Assembly: GCA_050283925.1 (NCBI GenBank)
Contig: JBNOAI010000009.1
Location: 204,196-268,195 of the forward strand
Direction: 5' to 3'
DNA: 64,000 bases
Source of the DNA: ZC4RG25 sp023428365
GTDB lineage: Bacteria > Pseudomonadota > Alphaproteobacteria > Rhizobiales > Hyphomicrobiaceae
The notes below the pieces were generated by a model that searched no databases, was not told where the DNA came from, and saw nothing but the letters and a program-made list of their open reading frames with translations. The first letter of the stretch is position 1. Every line of letters starts with the position of its first letter. Both the position numbers and the translations under genes were made by a program. This document shows positions 23,226 to 33,400 of the stretch, one piece after another.

Positions 23226-26200
23226 TACTCCCGGGCGAGGACCTCAAGCCGACCAGCAGCCGTACGCGCGAACCGATCCGGCCGGTACATGTCTTCGACG
23301 GTCGCCGCCGGATGCACGAAGCTTCCCGGCGTTACGGCGCGCACCATGTAGGCGACGGTTGCCGCGGAGGCTGGACCTTTGTTCGCGTCATCCTCATCCC
23401 CGCCGGCACGGCCGAACAGGTTGAAGGCGGCGACGAAACGGTCATCCCGGAATTCAGTATGCTCCGGCCGCACCGTCGTATTGAGCCAAGTAAAGCTCTT
23501 GAGGTCCGCGCTGTCGAGCAGGCGCGGGTTCTCGATCTCGAGTCCGGCCGGCAGATGATCAACCACCATCAACCGGCCACCCGGCGTCGTCGCCTCGACT
23601 TTCAGCACAACGACCAGGCGGTCCGTCTGCCGAAGCTGGCCCTTACCGCCCTTGGCGCTTTGCAGATCAACCGGCTTGCCGTCGAGCGTGTAGTAGGAAC
23701 GCTCGATCCGGAAATCACGGCTGATCGGCGGTTCTGGCGTCAGCGCCGCGCCGATCACGGAAATCACCGCATCGACGGCAGCATCGCCATCATTCTGGAT
23801 GACGAGCCCACGCTCGGTCACCTCAGCCGCCGTGAGTGTGCGATTGAGGCTGCCTTTGTGCGACGAGCCGTTCACCGACAGGGCCGTGTCGCGGCTTTCC
23901 TCGGCCAACGCGCGGGCCGCCAACAACATCCACGCCTGCTCCTGTGTCGATGTGTAAGCGCGGGTCGCGTACGCCTCAGCCAGCGAACCGGCCAGCCGGG
24001 ACGCGTCTTCCCGCAGCACGCGCGTCTCGCTCGCCAATGTCACCAACGCAGCGTTGTCGCGCAGGTTGGAACCGAAGTCCTGACGCGTGTTCTCATCAGG
24101 CTGATCCGAGCCCAGCGCGGTGCGGAACACGCGCTCTGCCCGCTCGCGGTCGCCCAGCATCGCCAGCGCGGCGCCGAGTTGCGCCTTGGCCAGCGGTGTC
24201 GAGAACCGGTCGAGACGCGTATCGGCGTAGTACCGCAGTTCACCGATCGGAGCCCGGCCGTTACGCGCCAGCACATAGAGCGCATAAGCCCGCGCCTCAC
24301 CGCCCTTCTCGAAGTCCTCCGCATAGCTGACGAAGTTCTGCAGCCGGTCGAGCGCCTGCGTGAACGCCTGCTGCTTCATCTGGAAACCCTGCTCGCGTGC
24401 CCGCGTCAGGAACTCCGTGACATAGCTCGTCAACCACATGTCGCCACCGCTCGGACCCCAGACACCGAACGCGCCGGAGCTGTCCTGCATCTCGAAGACA
24501 CGGTCGATGGCGGCCTCGATGCGCGCCTTCAGCTCACCGTCGCGCGGCAAGCCAGACTGCACCGACAGCTGGTTGGCATAGAGCAGCGGCATGGCGCGGC
24601 TCGTCGTCTGCTCGGCGCATCCATACGGATAGCGGTCGAGCTGCGTCAGCAGGCCGGGCACGTCGAGATTAGCGATCGGCCCGACGCTGACGGATACCTT
24701 CGTGCGGCCAGGTATGAGATCGGCCAGCAGATCGGCACCGAGCGTCAGCTTCCCGCCCGAGGGCGCGAGCTTGCTCACCGTCACGCGACGGATGTCACCC
24801 GCAGGCGGTTTGACGTCGAACGTCAACTGACGCGACACCTCCATGCCTGCGCCATTCGTCACTTTGATATCGTAAGTGAACGTTCCGACGTCCTGCGGCT
24901 TCACGGAGAAGCGTTCCGCCTTGCGCTGGTTCAGAGCAAGCGTCACATCCCGCTTCGCCACGGTCGCCCGGCCACCCGTTGGAGCCAGCTGTTCGACAGT
25001 CACGCCTAACGTCCCATCTGGGCCTTCGACATTATGCACGTCGAGCTGTAGGCGGGCTTCGTCTCCCAGCGTCAGGAAGCGCGGACCAGCAGCGATCAAC
25101 GCCACCGGATCACGGACGATCACATCAGTCGTCGCATGACCGACCTTGTCCGCGCTCCATGCCACGGCCATCACGCGCACCGTGCCGTTGAACTCCGGCA
25201 TCTGGAATTCGACGCGCGCCGTACCGTCCGGTTGGACCTTCACGATGCCGGAGTAGAGCGCGACGGTTGCCTCAACCGACGGGTTGCCCTGCATGGCGAC
25301 ACCGCCTTCGTCACCGCCGGAACGCAAAGAGCCACGATCCGCGCGCATGCCATCGATCAAACGGCCGTAGAAGTCGCGGATCTCGGTGCCGAGACTACGC
25401 TGCGCATGGAACCAGGATTCCGGCGCAGGTGCCTGATAACGGGTCAGGTTGAGAATACCGAGGTCGACGGCCGCAACCGTGACACGCGCCTCTTCACCGG
25501 GATTGATGCCACCGATTTTCAGAGGAACGGCCAGCATCGCGCCCGACCGCACCTTCTGCTCCGGCGTCAGAGCGACGTTGAGCGTCTTGGCGCTATGGTC
25601 GAGCGGCAGCCACTTCACGCCGATGGCACGGCTCGGCATCCGCTTCGCCTTCTCGTCCATCGGACGGTACATCATGGCCGTCACGTAGGCGCCAGGTCCC
25701 CAATCCGCCTTCACCAGAATGGCAACCTCGCCACCGCCTGCGGGCAGATCGACTTCCTGGCTCGCAAGCAGCCCTTCGCCCAGCACCGCGACCAGCGCCT
25801 TGCCGGCCTGACGCGCCGAGACTTTCAGCTTCGCCGTATCGCCTGACTTATAGAGCTGCTTGTCGAGAGCAACGTCGAGAACCTCGGGGCTGTCGGCGCC
25901 TTCATCGGCATACCAGCCTGCGTTGAACACCACGCTGGATGCCGGACCGCCAGCATCGTTGGAGATCACTTCCAGGCGATAGCGGCCCCAATCGACCTTC
26001 GCAGAAATTTTCACCGGCTCATCGGCTGTGAAGTCAGCGACTCCATCGGCGACTTTGCGCGTGATGGTCAGAGGTTCATACGTCCAGCGGCCATCGCGGC
26101 TGTACCACTGCCAGCGCTGGTCGAGACGCATCAGCTGCCAACGGAAGCCTTTGCCCGCGATCCGCTTGCCGTCCTCATCGACCAGGATTGCCTCGAAGCC

Positions 26201-28480
26201 CGCAAGCTCGCCTTCGCCAATCTGCACATCCTTGAACAGTGGCTTGATGCCGACGCGCGTCAGCTTCGCATCAACCGGCAGCGTCACCGAGCGCTCGATG
26301 GTCCTGCCGCCCGGCTCACGCAAGCGCAACAGCACCTGAGCTTCCAGCGATCGCGCGGTACGCTGAATGGCGGGTAGCATCACCGCCAGCTCAGCGGCAC
26401 CTTGCGCGTCTGTGTTCGGCAATCCCTCCAGCGGTTTGCGAACCGGATTGATCTCCTCATCCGCCAGTCCGAAGCGATAGCCGGGATAGGCCGCAACGTC
26501 TTTGGTCGACGGCTTCACGACGATATCGCCTTCGAGGGCGAGATTGGCAGCCGGCGAGCCGTAGAGATAGCGGCCAGCAATCTTCAGTGCGCCCTTCTCA
26601 TCGGGAACCAGCGTCGTGCTGACCGGATCAATCGTCAGGTCCAGGCGCTCCGGCACAAAGTCTTCGACCAGGAAGGCGACACTCGCCAGCGCATCGGCCT
26701 TGGGATCGGCATAGAGACGCGCGCGCCACGTGCCGGTCATGGACGAACTGGCCAGTTTCAGCGTCGATGAACGCCCGCCGAGCTGTTCCTCAGTCAATGC
26801 GATGCGCCGATGCTCGACGCCATCCGGGCGCGTCACGATCAGAGTGGTCGGCACGCCAGACGCCTTGCCGCCGCGATCACGCACCAGCGCGGTCACGAAC
26901 ACGTCCTCGCCCGGGCGATAAACACCGCGCTCGGTAAACAGATAGCCATCCAGCGGACCCGGAGGTGTACGTCCCTTGACGCCACGATCGGACAAATCGA
27001 ACGCAGACGCCGTCAGATCGAGGAACGCATAGTCGCCCCCGGTGGCCCCCTCGGCCATCAGCAAGGCCGGCGCCATGCCGCCCTCACCACGCTTCAGTCC
27101 AGCTTCGAAATGCACATAACCACGCGCATCCGAGGTTCCCTGGCCCAGCACTTCGTTGTTACGCGCAACGAGGCGCACGCGTGCACCCGAGATCGGTTGT
27201 GCGGTGGCGAGAGAACGGACGAAAGCGTGAATGCCGTCATCGCCGGTTAACGTCGTCAGGCCGAGATCGGAAACGATGAACCACTGCGTCGCCAGCGAGT
27301 CGCCGTCATCACGAACGTTGGCGGGTTTCGCCGTCATGACATAGACGCCTGGCTTCAGTTCCGGCACGGCATCGCCAACCGGCACAGCCGTCGTGACTTC
27401 CTCATTCAGCCGCGTCGTGACGCTCATGTCACCGGAATAAATGCGCGAACCGGTGCTGTCCTTGAGTTGGCTGATGTCATAGGTCGAAAGTTGCCGCTGC
27501 AGGTCGCCGCTGTTCAGTGTCGATGCCAGATTGCGGTCACCGACGCGGTAGACCTCGATATCGATCTTCTCGGTGTTGATGCTGACGACCGGAATGCCAG
27601 ACTGGCCACGGCTCGGCAGAACATAACTGCGACCGGTGAAGCGCACCGACGGCGAACGATCGCGGACGTAGATGGCAAGCTCGGAGCCCTTTTCGAGCAC
27701 CTCCCCAACATCGGACGGCAGGCCGGCCCGAACCAGGATCTCATAACGCTTGCCGTGAGCGACGCCCTCCAAGCAGAGCTGCTTGCCTTCGGCTGTCAGT
27801 CCGGCGGCATCCTTGCCGTCGACGGCGATGAATTTGTTGAACTCTTGCCCACGCTGCAGGCTCTCGGAGAACTGCAAGCACACGCGCGGCTGCGTTGCTT
27901 CCTGCTCAACTTTGTAATCGATCAGCCGGAAGCCATGCTCGGTGCGCAGCGTGTCGTAGGTCTCACGGATTTGCGGGTTATCCGCCAGAGCAAGGCTCGT
28001 TTTGTACGCCTCAAGTGCCGGGCGCCAATAGGAGCGCCGCTTCAGCGCCTCACCGAGCACAGCCAGCGCCTGCGCCTTCGTAGTTGCATCACCGGCGCGC
28101 TCATACGCGCGATAGGCAGCGCCACTAGCGTTCACCGGCAAATCATAGCGCTCAGATGATTTCTGAGGATCGGGCGTGGTTGCGAGCAGCGCATTGGCGA
28201 GATCGAGCCAGGCGCGCGCATTGTTCGGCTCCAGCACCAGAGCCATGGACAGCGCGCGTGCGGCACCGCGCTGATCGCCAGCGGCCGACGCCTGACGCGC
28301 GGCCGATGCCAACTCGGACGCTCTGTGCGCCCCCGGTTTTGCGTTGGTTTTGATCCAGGTCTCATAGCGCAGCGCATCGCGCGCTACACCCGTGTGGGTG
28401 AATGTTTTCACCTGGGCCAGCACCGAGGCCGGCAGCAATAAAACAAGTGCGAGAAATACGAGGCGGAGGGTTCTGGTCAT
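23225..28480 (-). CDS. Bacterial alpha-2-macroglobulin (thioester type)
   Basis: A 1,751-residue periplasmic protease trap. The N-terminal signal peptide (TLRLVFLALVLLLPASVLAQ) ends V-L-A-Q and lacks a lipobox Cys, unlike the E. coli lipoprotein form. A short TPR-like helical region follows (about 50-165), then many MG beta-sandwich domains, including GYLFTERGVYRPGEDVFVTALV, and the thioester motif in YPYGCAEQTTS (about residue 1,290) in a helical thioester domain, then receptor-like C-terminal MG domains. The Cys and Gln of C-x-E-Q are intact, so covalent trapping of proteases is expected. ATG 28480 preferred over TTG 28495. First gene of an operon with pbpC. Confidence 0.95.
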   Translation of the reverse strand: MTRTLRLVFLALVLLLPASVLAQVKTFTHTGVARDALRYETWIKTNAKPGAHRASELASAARQASAAGDQRGAARALSMALVLEPNNARAWLDLANALLATTPDPQKSSERYDLPVNASGAAYRAYERAGDATTKAQALAVLGEALKRRSYWRPALEAYKTSLALADNPQIRETYDTLRTEHGFRLIDYKVEQEATQPRVCLQFSESLQRGQEFNKFIAVDGKDAAGLTAEGKQLCLEGVAHGKRYEILVRAGLPSDVGEVLEKGSELAIYVRDRSPSVRFTGRSYVLPSRGQSGIPVVSINTEKIDIEVYRVGDRNLASTLNSGDLQRQLSTYDISQLKDSTGSRIYSGDMSVTTRLNEEVTTAVPVGDAVPELKPGVYVMTAKPANVRDDGDSLATQWFIVSDLGLTTLTGDDGIHAFVRSLATAQPISGARVRLVARNNEVLGQGTSDARGYVHFEAGLKRGEGGMAPALLMAEGATGGDYAFLDLTASAFDLSDRGVKGRTPPGPLDGYLFTERGVYRPGEDVFVTALVRDRGGKASGVPTTLIVTRPDGVEHRRIALTEEQLGGRSSTLKLASSSMTGTWRARLYADPKADALASVAFLVEDFVPERLDLTIDPVSTTLVPDEKGALKIAGRYLYGSPAANLALEGDIVVKPSTKDVAAYPGYRFGLADEEINPVRKPLEGLPNTDAQGAAELAVMLPAIQRTARSLEAQVLLRLREPGGRTIERSVTLPVDAKLTRVGIKPLFKDVQIGEGELAGFEAILVDEDGKRIAGKGFRWQLMRLDQRWQWYSRDGRWTYEPLTITRKVADGVADFTADEPVKISAKVDWGRYRLEVISNDAGGPASSVVFNAGWYADEGADSPEVLDVALDKQLYKSGDTAKLKVSARQAGKALVAVLGEGLLASQEVDLPAGGGEVAILVKADWGPGAYVTAMMYRPMDEKAKRMPSRAIGVKWLPLDHSAKTLNVALTPEQKVRSGAMLAVPLKIGGINPGEEARVTVAAVDLGILNLTRYQAPAPESWFHAQRSLGTEIRDFYGRLIDGMRADRGSLRSGGDEGGVAMQGNPSVEATVALYSGIVKVQPDGTARVEFQMPEFNGTVRVMAVAWSADKVGHATTDVIVRDPVALIAAGPRFLTLGDEARLQLDVHNVEGPDGTLGVTVEQLAPTGGRATVAKRDVTLALNQRKAERFSVKPQDVGTFTYDIKVTNGAGMEVSRQLTFDVKPPAGDIRRVTVSKLAPSGGKLTLGADLLADLIPGRTKVSVSVGPIANLDVPGLLTQLDRYPYGCAEQTTSRAMPLLYANQLSVQSGLPRDGELKARIEAAIDRVFEMQDSSGAFGVWGPSGGDMWLTSYVTEFLTRAREQGFQMKQQAFTQALDRLQNFVSYAEDFEKGGEARAYALYVLARNGRAPIGELRYYADTRLDRFSTPLAKAQLGAALAMLGDRERAERVFRTALGSDQPDENTRQDFGSNLRDNAALVTLASETRVLREDASRLAGSLAEAYATRAYTSTQEQAWMLLAARALAEESRDTALSVNGSSHKGSLNRTLTAAEVTERGLVIQNDGDAAVDAVISVIGAALTPEPPISRDFRIERSYYTLDGKPVDLQSAKGGKGQLRQTDRLVVVLKVEATTPGGRLMVVDHLPAGLEIENPRLLDSADLKSFTWLNTTVRPEHTEFRDDRFVAAFNLFGRAGGDEDDANKGPASAATVAYMVRAVTPGSFVHPAATVEDMYRPDRFARTAAGRLEVLARE

Positions 28481-28685
28481 GGCGCATCCCAACAAGCGGA
28501 CGTCTGCCGTCGGGTTCAGCCAGCAATGAGCCGATCACCCGCGGTCAGGACACACTTGATCAATTTGCGATGACAGAACAGTGGCTGGCGGCGGCCGGCT
28601 ACCTGGAAGTCAGGCGTATTGCGCCTCGTTGCCGGTCATTGCCGCCAGTGTATCAAGCGGAGGCTTGCTGCCCCCCTGGTTCCGC

Positions 28686-29306
28686 TCAGGGGAAAGTCCT
28701 GCGGATTGGCATTTTTGCCGAATGGTTCCGGTCGAACTGTTCGATGGCCTGAGCCGGAAGCTGCTGCGCGATATCCGCAAAGCCCGCGCCTTCACGCTCG
28801 AAAATCGGTTCGCAAGCACTCCACAGCCGCTCAAAGAAGATATTCGAGCGTCGCGCGGTTTCACGGCAGTCCTTGGCGAACAGTTCGCAGGCGTCCCGGC
28901 TGGACGGCTCGCGGCGCATGCAGTCACCAATCCACGATGTCGTCGGCCCAAGGACGAGTTGTTCGTGCGCGTCCAGCAACCGCAGGTCACGCGCCCAACG
29001 GATCTGCAGCCCCCAATCGGACACCCGGCAGGCTTCGGCAACACGCGCAGTCTCAGCGGTGCCGAGGCAGGCAAAGATGGCACGAACTGAAAAGCCGCGC
29101 AGGCTGGCGTCGGTGCCCATCGCGAGGACGGTTTTGGCAACCGGGCTCTCGGCGGAACGGGCGATCAACAGGCAACTCGGGAACGGATCGGCTTCGACAA
29201 CCGCCGCGGTCCGGGCGGCGAGGTGGTCGAAGATGAACTCCCTGAGCTTCGTCTCCTTCTCTTCGCGCTTAACGATGCAAAGACGAGGAACGGAGTTCTC
29301 GATCAT
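28686..29306 (-). CDS. Hypothetical protein, about 206 residues
   Basis: A soluble protein with no family I recognise. It begins MIENSVPRLCIVKREEKETK and is Ala/Arg/Glu-rich, mixed alpha/beta (LREFIFDHLAARTAAVVEAD, SCLLIARSAES, RVSDWGLQIRWARDLRLLD), with several Cys residues (FACLG, ACRVSDW, DCMRREP, DACELFAKDC) but no recognisable cluster. Start ATG 29306 follows GAGG with 6-nt spacing; the ATG at 29318 lacks one. It lies at the left border of a gene-poor stretch. Codon use is consistent with a real gene. Confidence 0.65.
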   Translation of the reverse strand: MIENSVPRLCIVKREEKETKLREFIFDHLAARTAAVVEADPFPSCLLIARSAESPVAKTVLAMGTDASLRGFSVRAIFACLGTAETARVAEACRVSDWGLQIRWARDLRLLDAHEQLVLGPTTSWIGDCMRREPSSRDACELFAKDCRETARRSNIFFERLWSACEPIFEREGAGFADIAQQLPAQAIEQFDRNHSAKMPIRRTFP

Positions 29307-29926
29307 GATTATCCTCATTTGCGCACGCCTCGACGGGAGGCGCAGCTGCCTTTCGACGGGGGTCTGATGAGGACAATTAAAGGGGGATGGCGGTTAAAGA
29401 TTGATGAGCGCAAGACCGATTGTGGATCAGATTGCGCATCGCCTTGCCGACACCGCGAACTGGTCACGCAAATGCCACGGATGTGACGGGCCGTCGTCAG
29501 ATCAATCAGATGAGGTTATGGATCTACGGGTCTCCGGAGGCCGCGAGCGATTGGCGATACCGGAGATACCCAACAGCCGATAATAATAAAGCCGAAGGTC
29601 TCAGTACCACCGCAGCAAGGCCCCGACCAAAGTCTTGTCGGTCCGCACACTGACGACTGTGAATTCGGCACGGCCCCAGCCAGCCGAGATCGTGCCGCTA
29701 CTCCAGCAGACCGCCGTAAGGCTACTGATCGAGCGGTTGTCTCAAAAGCCCCGCGGAATGCAGGCAGCAATATCAGCTAGTGGGCGCACCAACGAAAACG
29801 TCGGTACCACTCCGCAACTGTCATCAGTTCGAAATGAAAAAACGATAGCTCAACGCCAGCCAGATCAAAGACATGGCCAACACAGGTCAGTTGAGATCGG
29901 AGAACAGCATCGGATCAAGATACGCT

Positions 29927-29944
29927 CCGGTCTCAAACGACCGG
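29927..29944 (-). terminator. Terminator-like hairpin after the 30-codon ORF
   Basis: CCGGTC/GACCGG, a 6-bp stem with a 6-nt loop, begins 3 bp after the stop of the minus-strand microprotein ORF. There is no proper U-tract, so termination strength is doubtful. Confidence 0.35.
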
Positions 29945-29946
29945 AA

Positions 29947-30039
29947 TCACATCGTATTCATCAAAATGAACAGTCCGACGCCAATGACTGGCCCAAGAAG
30001 CGTGGCCAGCAGCATCACAATCAACGGCTTCGCCGTCAT
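29947..30039 (-). CDS. Candidate 30-residue single-span membrane microprotein
   Basis: An ORF too short for standard calling. It begins MTAKPLIVMLLATLLG, continues with PVIGVGLFIL and ends MNTM: one positive residue, one uninterrupted hydrophobic helix of about 20 residues, and a short polar tail. This is the architecture of bacterial single-span microproteins. A GGGG element 7 nt before the ATG can act as Shine-Dalgarno, and a hairpin follows the stop directly. Function unknown; it could regulate a membrane complex, be a type I toxin-like peptide, or be chance. No partner gene is adjacent. Confidence 0.45.
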   Translation of the reverse strand: MTAKPLIVMLLATLLGPVIGVGLFILMNTM

Positions 30040-30351
30040 GACACAACCCCGCAACATACACTACGCCGCTCGAGCGCAATCCCCCTTCCTCGAGCTACCT
30101 ATGTGTCGAATACGCCCCTCAACGCATTGCAACACGATCCTCAGGATACACCCAATTGCGAGATAATGCATCTGGAAATTGCATAGCTCGCGCATGTAGT
30201 TCTTAACGTGCCTTCGCTTGCCGCTTTCGGGCTTTCCGCGAGCACAAAAGAACGCTCAATGAACGACGGTATTATTGAGCAATATAAGCAGCTTAGGGAT
30301 TCACACTAGAACTAGACTTAGGTTCCTTTGAATTCTGTGGATAAGTCAGTC

Positions 30352-30365
30352 GTCTGTCAACAGAC
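30352..30365. repeat. 14-bp palindrome
   Basis: GTCTGT-CA-ACAGAC, perfect apart from the 2-bp centre, about 67 bp past the end of the double-ATPase gene. The loop is too tight for a strong terminator; the shape is more operator-like. No binding protein can be proposed. Confidence 0.25.
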
Positions 30366-30431
30366 CAGTCCTGATCATCCACCCAATCGTGACAATAATG
30401 CGACACCGCCGTCCGCGGCGCCGGCAGCTGC

Positions 30432-33400
30432 TTACTTCAGGTCAAACAGCGGTAGCTGCTTCTGATCCTGCCCCTTGGTTTCGTAGGCAAGCTGCTCGAT
30501 GCGGTCGAACGGCACCTGCTCCGCCATGATCAGCGACCGCTGCGCCTTCAGCGAACGGACCAAGCCTTCCTGCACCAGATGGAACTCACCGACAGTCTGC
30601 CCGGGAAGCACGGCTGCCGGATCCAGCCCGCTTTCGCTCTGGAACGCCGCCTTCAGCTTGCGCAGCGCGGTATCCTCGCGAACGCGCCCGATGAACCATG
30701 ACGTGATCTGGTCGCGGCTCTTGTAATCGAGGTCGCCGGGCGACTGTGTTGCCAGCATGAGACCAAGCCCCGCCGACCGGGCACGCTTCAGGAGGCTTTG
30801 CAGCGGTTCGGCAGTGGCCGGCTTCGAATTGGCCGGGATGTATAGATCGGCTTCGTCGAACATGACGACCGCCTGCAACTCGTCGTTCGGGTTGCGCTGG
30901 CAGAAGCGCAAGGCTTCCGACAGGAACTGCGAGACCCAGAACAGGATGTTTTCGTTGTCGCCCAGGAAGCCGGTGTAGATCACCGACAGCCGTGTCCGAC
31001 CAGGGCGAGCAAACGGCCCGATGCCCAGGAGCGACTCCATCCGCAGGTTCTCGCCGCCGCCTTCGAACAGCGATGAGTTACGGTGCCGGAGGCTATCAAG
31101 CTGCGCCACCAGATCGCGTCGGATCTTGCCTGACGGATCCATGCGCTGCGTCAGATCAGTCAGCTCGGGATCTTCATCCTCCAATAGATAAATGAGATCC
31201 CCCAGCGTCACTTCCGTGCGCGACCGGCTGCCGAGAATCTTCAGCGCCACCGATAGCGTCCCGGACTGCTTCTGGTGGGTCGCTGAATTCTTCAGATGCA
31301 GCATGTCGCCCAGCGCCGCCGCTGATAGGTTGGCAAGAAGCTGCTGCTCGTGCTCCGGCAATTCGCTGATGCCCGTTGGCAGGAGCGTAATGGATATCGG
31401 CCGGCCCGACGACCGCCCCGGGGTATAGACGGCGACGTCGATCGCATCGGCCAGCTTTTCACGCTCGCCGCGACGTTCTTGAATTTCCGTATCGTTGGAC
31501 CGCCAGACGTCCGGGTTGGCATAGCTGCAGAGATCGCCCTTACGGTCGATCAGCACGGCGGGAATTCCGCGCAAGAGCAGCTGCTCGATCAGGCTGAGAG
31601 CCAGGGTCGTCTTACCGGAACCCGAACCACCGAGCACCGCCGCGTGCCGCTTGAGCACGTCACGATTGAGCGTCACCGCCTTGGCGCGGGCGCCAATCTC
31701 TCGCCCGGCATAGATGCTGCGCGCGTTGTCGCCACCCTCATCGAGGATCACCGATAGAGGCAGTTCATCGTCGTTCGCGGGCAACGGCTCCGGCGGGCTC
31801 GAAGATCCCCAGCCGATCCAATCGGCCCATCGGGTGCGCGGCGACTTATCCGGCTCCGCGAGACCGGGCGCCGGAGGCATCGGGACAAGTGGGCCGGAGC
31901 TATCAGTCAACACCTCGCCGGATAAAATCTCAGGCGCATCGCTGGACGCAACTGGCGAGTCGGCCGGCATCGATACACCCGGCGCATCCACCGGCAGCAT
32001 CGCGGCAGGCTGAACCCGCGGCTCAGCCTTGACCACGGGGCGCCCCATCAGATCGAGGCGCAGCATCTGGACGACCGGGATCAGGCTCGACAGCAGCTTG
32101 GCCTGCTCGAACCAGCGCTTGAAGCCGGGGTCGTAGCGATGATGCGTATGGAACTCACGCACCATCATCATCCGCTCCCAGTCCGGGATCGGCACGAGCA
32201 CCGAGCGTCCGCCACCGTCGCGGAACTTGCGGAACGCCTGCGCCGTCTGGTTCTTCTTGTTGGGCGGAAAATCGCTGGCGCGCAGCATGAAGCACGCCCG
32301 GCCACTCATATGACCGAGCACCTTGTCGAGTTGCCGCTTCAAGCCGCCGCCCTGCGTCGGCCGGTTGCACAGGAACACCCGCGCATCGAAGCTGTGTCCT
32401 GCGCCCTGCCCCGAGGTGTGGCGCACGGTGATGTCGATGGCGGGCAGGTCGTCAGCAAGCTCCAGCCGTTTGACATCGAGCTGGATGGCGCTGCCCCACT
32501 CGTCCCTAGCCAGACCGAGTGTGGCGACCAGCACGTCCATCAGTTCCTGGTCATGCGACGGGATCTCGGCTTCCGATGCCTGCGAGAAGCGGTTCCACAT
32601 GTCGCGGAAATCGAGATCGGACACCGGCTCTGGCGACGGCTCGTCATTATTCGGAGCGAAGCCCAGCGCCGCGGCGAGCGTGGAAATGAAGCCGGCATTC
32701 GCATGCGCCGGTTCGGCCTCGTCATCGGGCTCGTCGGCCCCGCCAGCCTGCTGTGCGCGCAGACGTCCCTGCGCATGCTCGAGCAGCCGGCGTGTCGACA
32801 GACCTCCGAATTCCTCGAAGAACTGCGGACCGAAGAACGCTGAGGCATCGGGGAAACTCAGCCCCCCGGCGTTCGTCTCGGCCTCGTGCTCCAGACGCTT
32901 GGCGATGATCAGGCGCGCCTCTTCCGGAGTACGCGACTCCAGCAGCGCAACCGGTCCCGACTTCTCGATACGGTCGATGTAGGATTGCGCGAGCACGCCA
33001 CGCACCTGGCCGTAAAAGTCTTCCAGGCAGGAAATCAGAACGATCGATGTCGGCAGACGGTTTGCAATCTGGATCAGATCGCGCACCGCCTTCTGAAAAC
33101 GTTCCTCGGCATCTTCGAAAAAGCGCAGGTCTTCAACCTGATCAATACAGAAGACGAGTGCGGCGCGCTCGACGGTCCACATGATCCGTCCCAGCGCTTC
33201 GATGATCTCGAACGCGCGCCCGTCACCGGTGTTGGGATCGAGCGCCGCGACGGCAGATTGCGACAGCTCGTTGAGCGGCCGACCGTAGAGATATTGCCTG
33301 ATGCGCTGATCAATGCGCGGGTCACTGCGCTGCAGATACAGCAGAGCACGCACGACGTTGATGTCGAGCTCCTGGTCGGCGAAGGCCGGGCTGGCGACCA

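Larger units (their letters stand above)
29307..30431. other. 1.1-kb gene-poor stretch
   Basis: No gene of normal length is supported on either strand; the open frames present have non-coding-like composition. Base composition is visibly more AT-rich than in neighbouring genes, especially 30240-30420. It contains a candidate 30-codon membrane ORF (29947-30039, minus) with an adjoining hairpin, and a 14-bp palindrome GTCTGT-CA-ACAGAC (30352-30365) just past the end of the double-ATPase gene. Confidence 0.6.

Noticed and set aside
23078..25009. 643-codon plus-strand frame across pbpC and the alpha-2-macroglobulin gene
   Set aside because: Antisense shadow with Arg/His/Gln-rich composition; the two minus-strand genes have full family motifs.
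29404..29583. 59-codon plus-strand frame with C-x-x-C (CHGC)
   Set aside because: No ribosome-binding site and unbiased third codon positions.
29824..29874. 16-codon hydrophobic minus-strand frame (MSLIWLALSYRFFISN)
   Set aside because: No Shine-Dalgarno element and too short to support; may be chance.
29635..30186. 183-codon plus-strand frame in the gene-poor stretch
   Set aside because: Gln/His/Arg/Asn-rich, no start context, composition unlike coding sequence.
30336..30344. Perfect DnaA-box 9-mer (TGTGGATAA) in an AT-rich spot
   Set aside because: Single copy; a 9-mer on either strand is expected about once in every two windows of this size. No cluster, no replication gene nearby.
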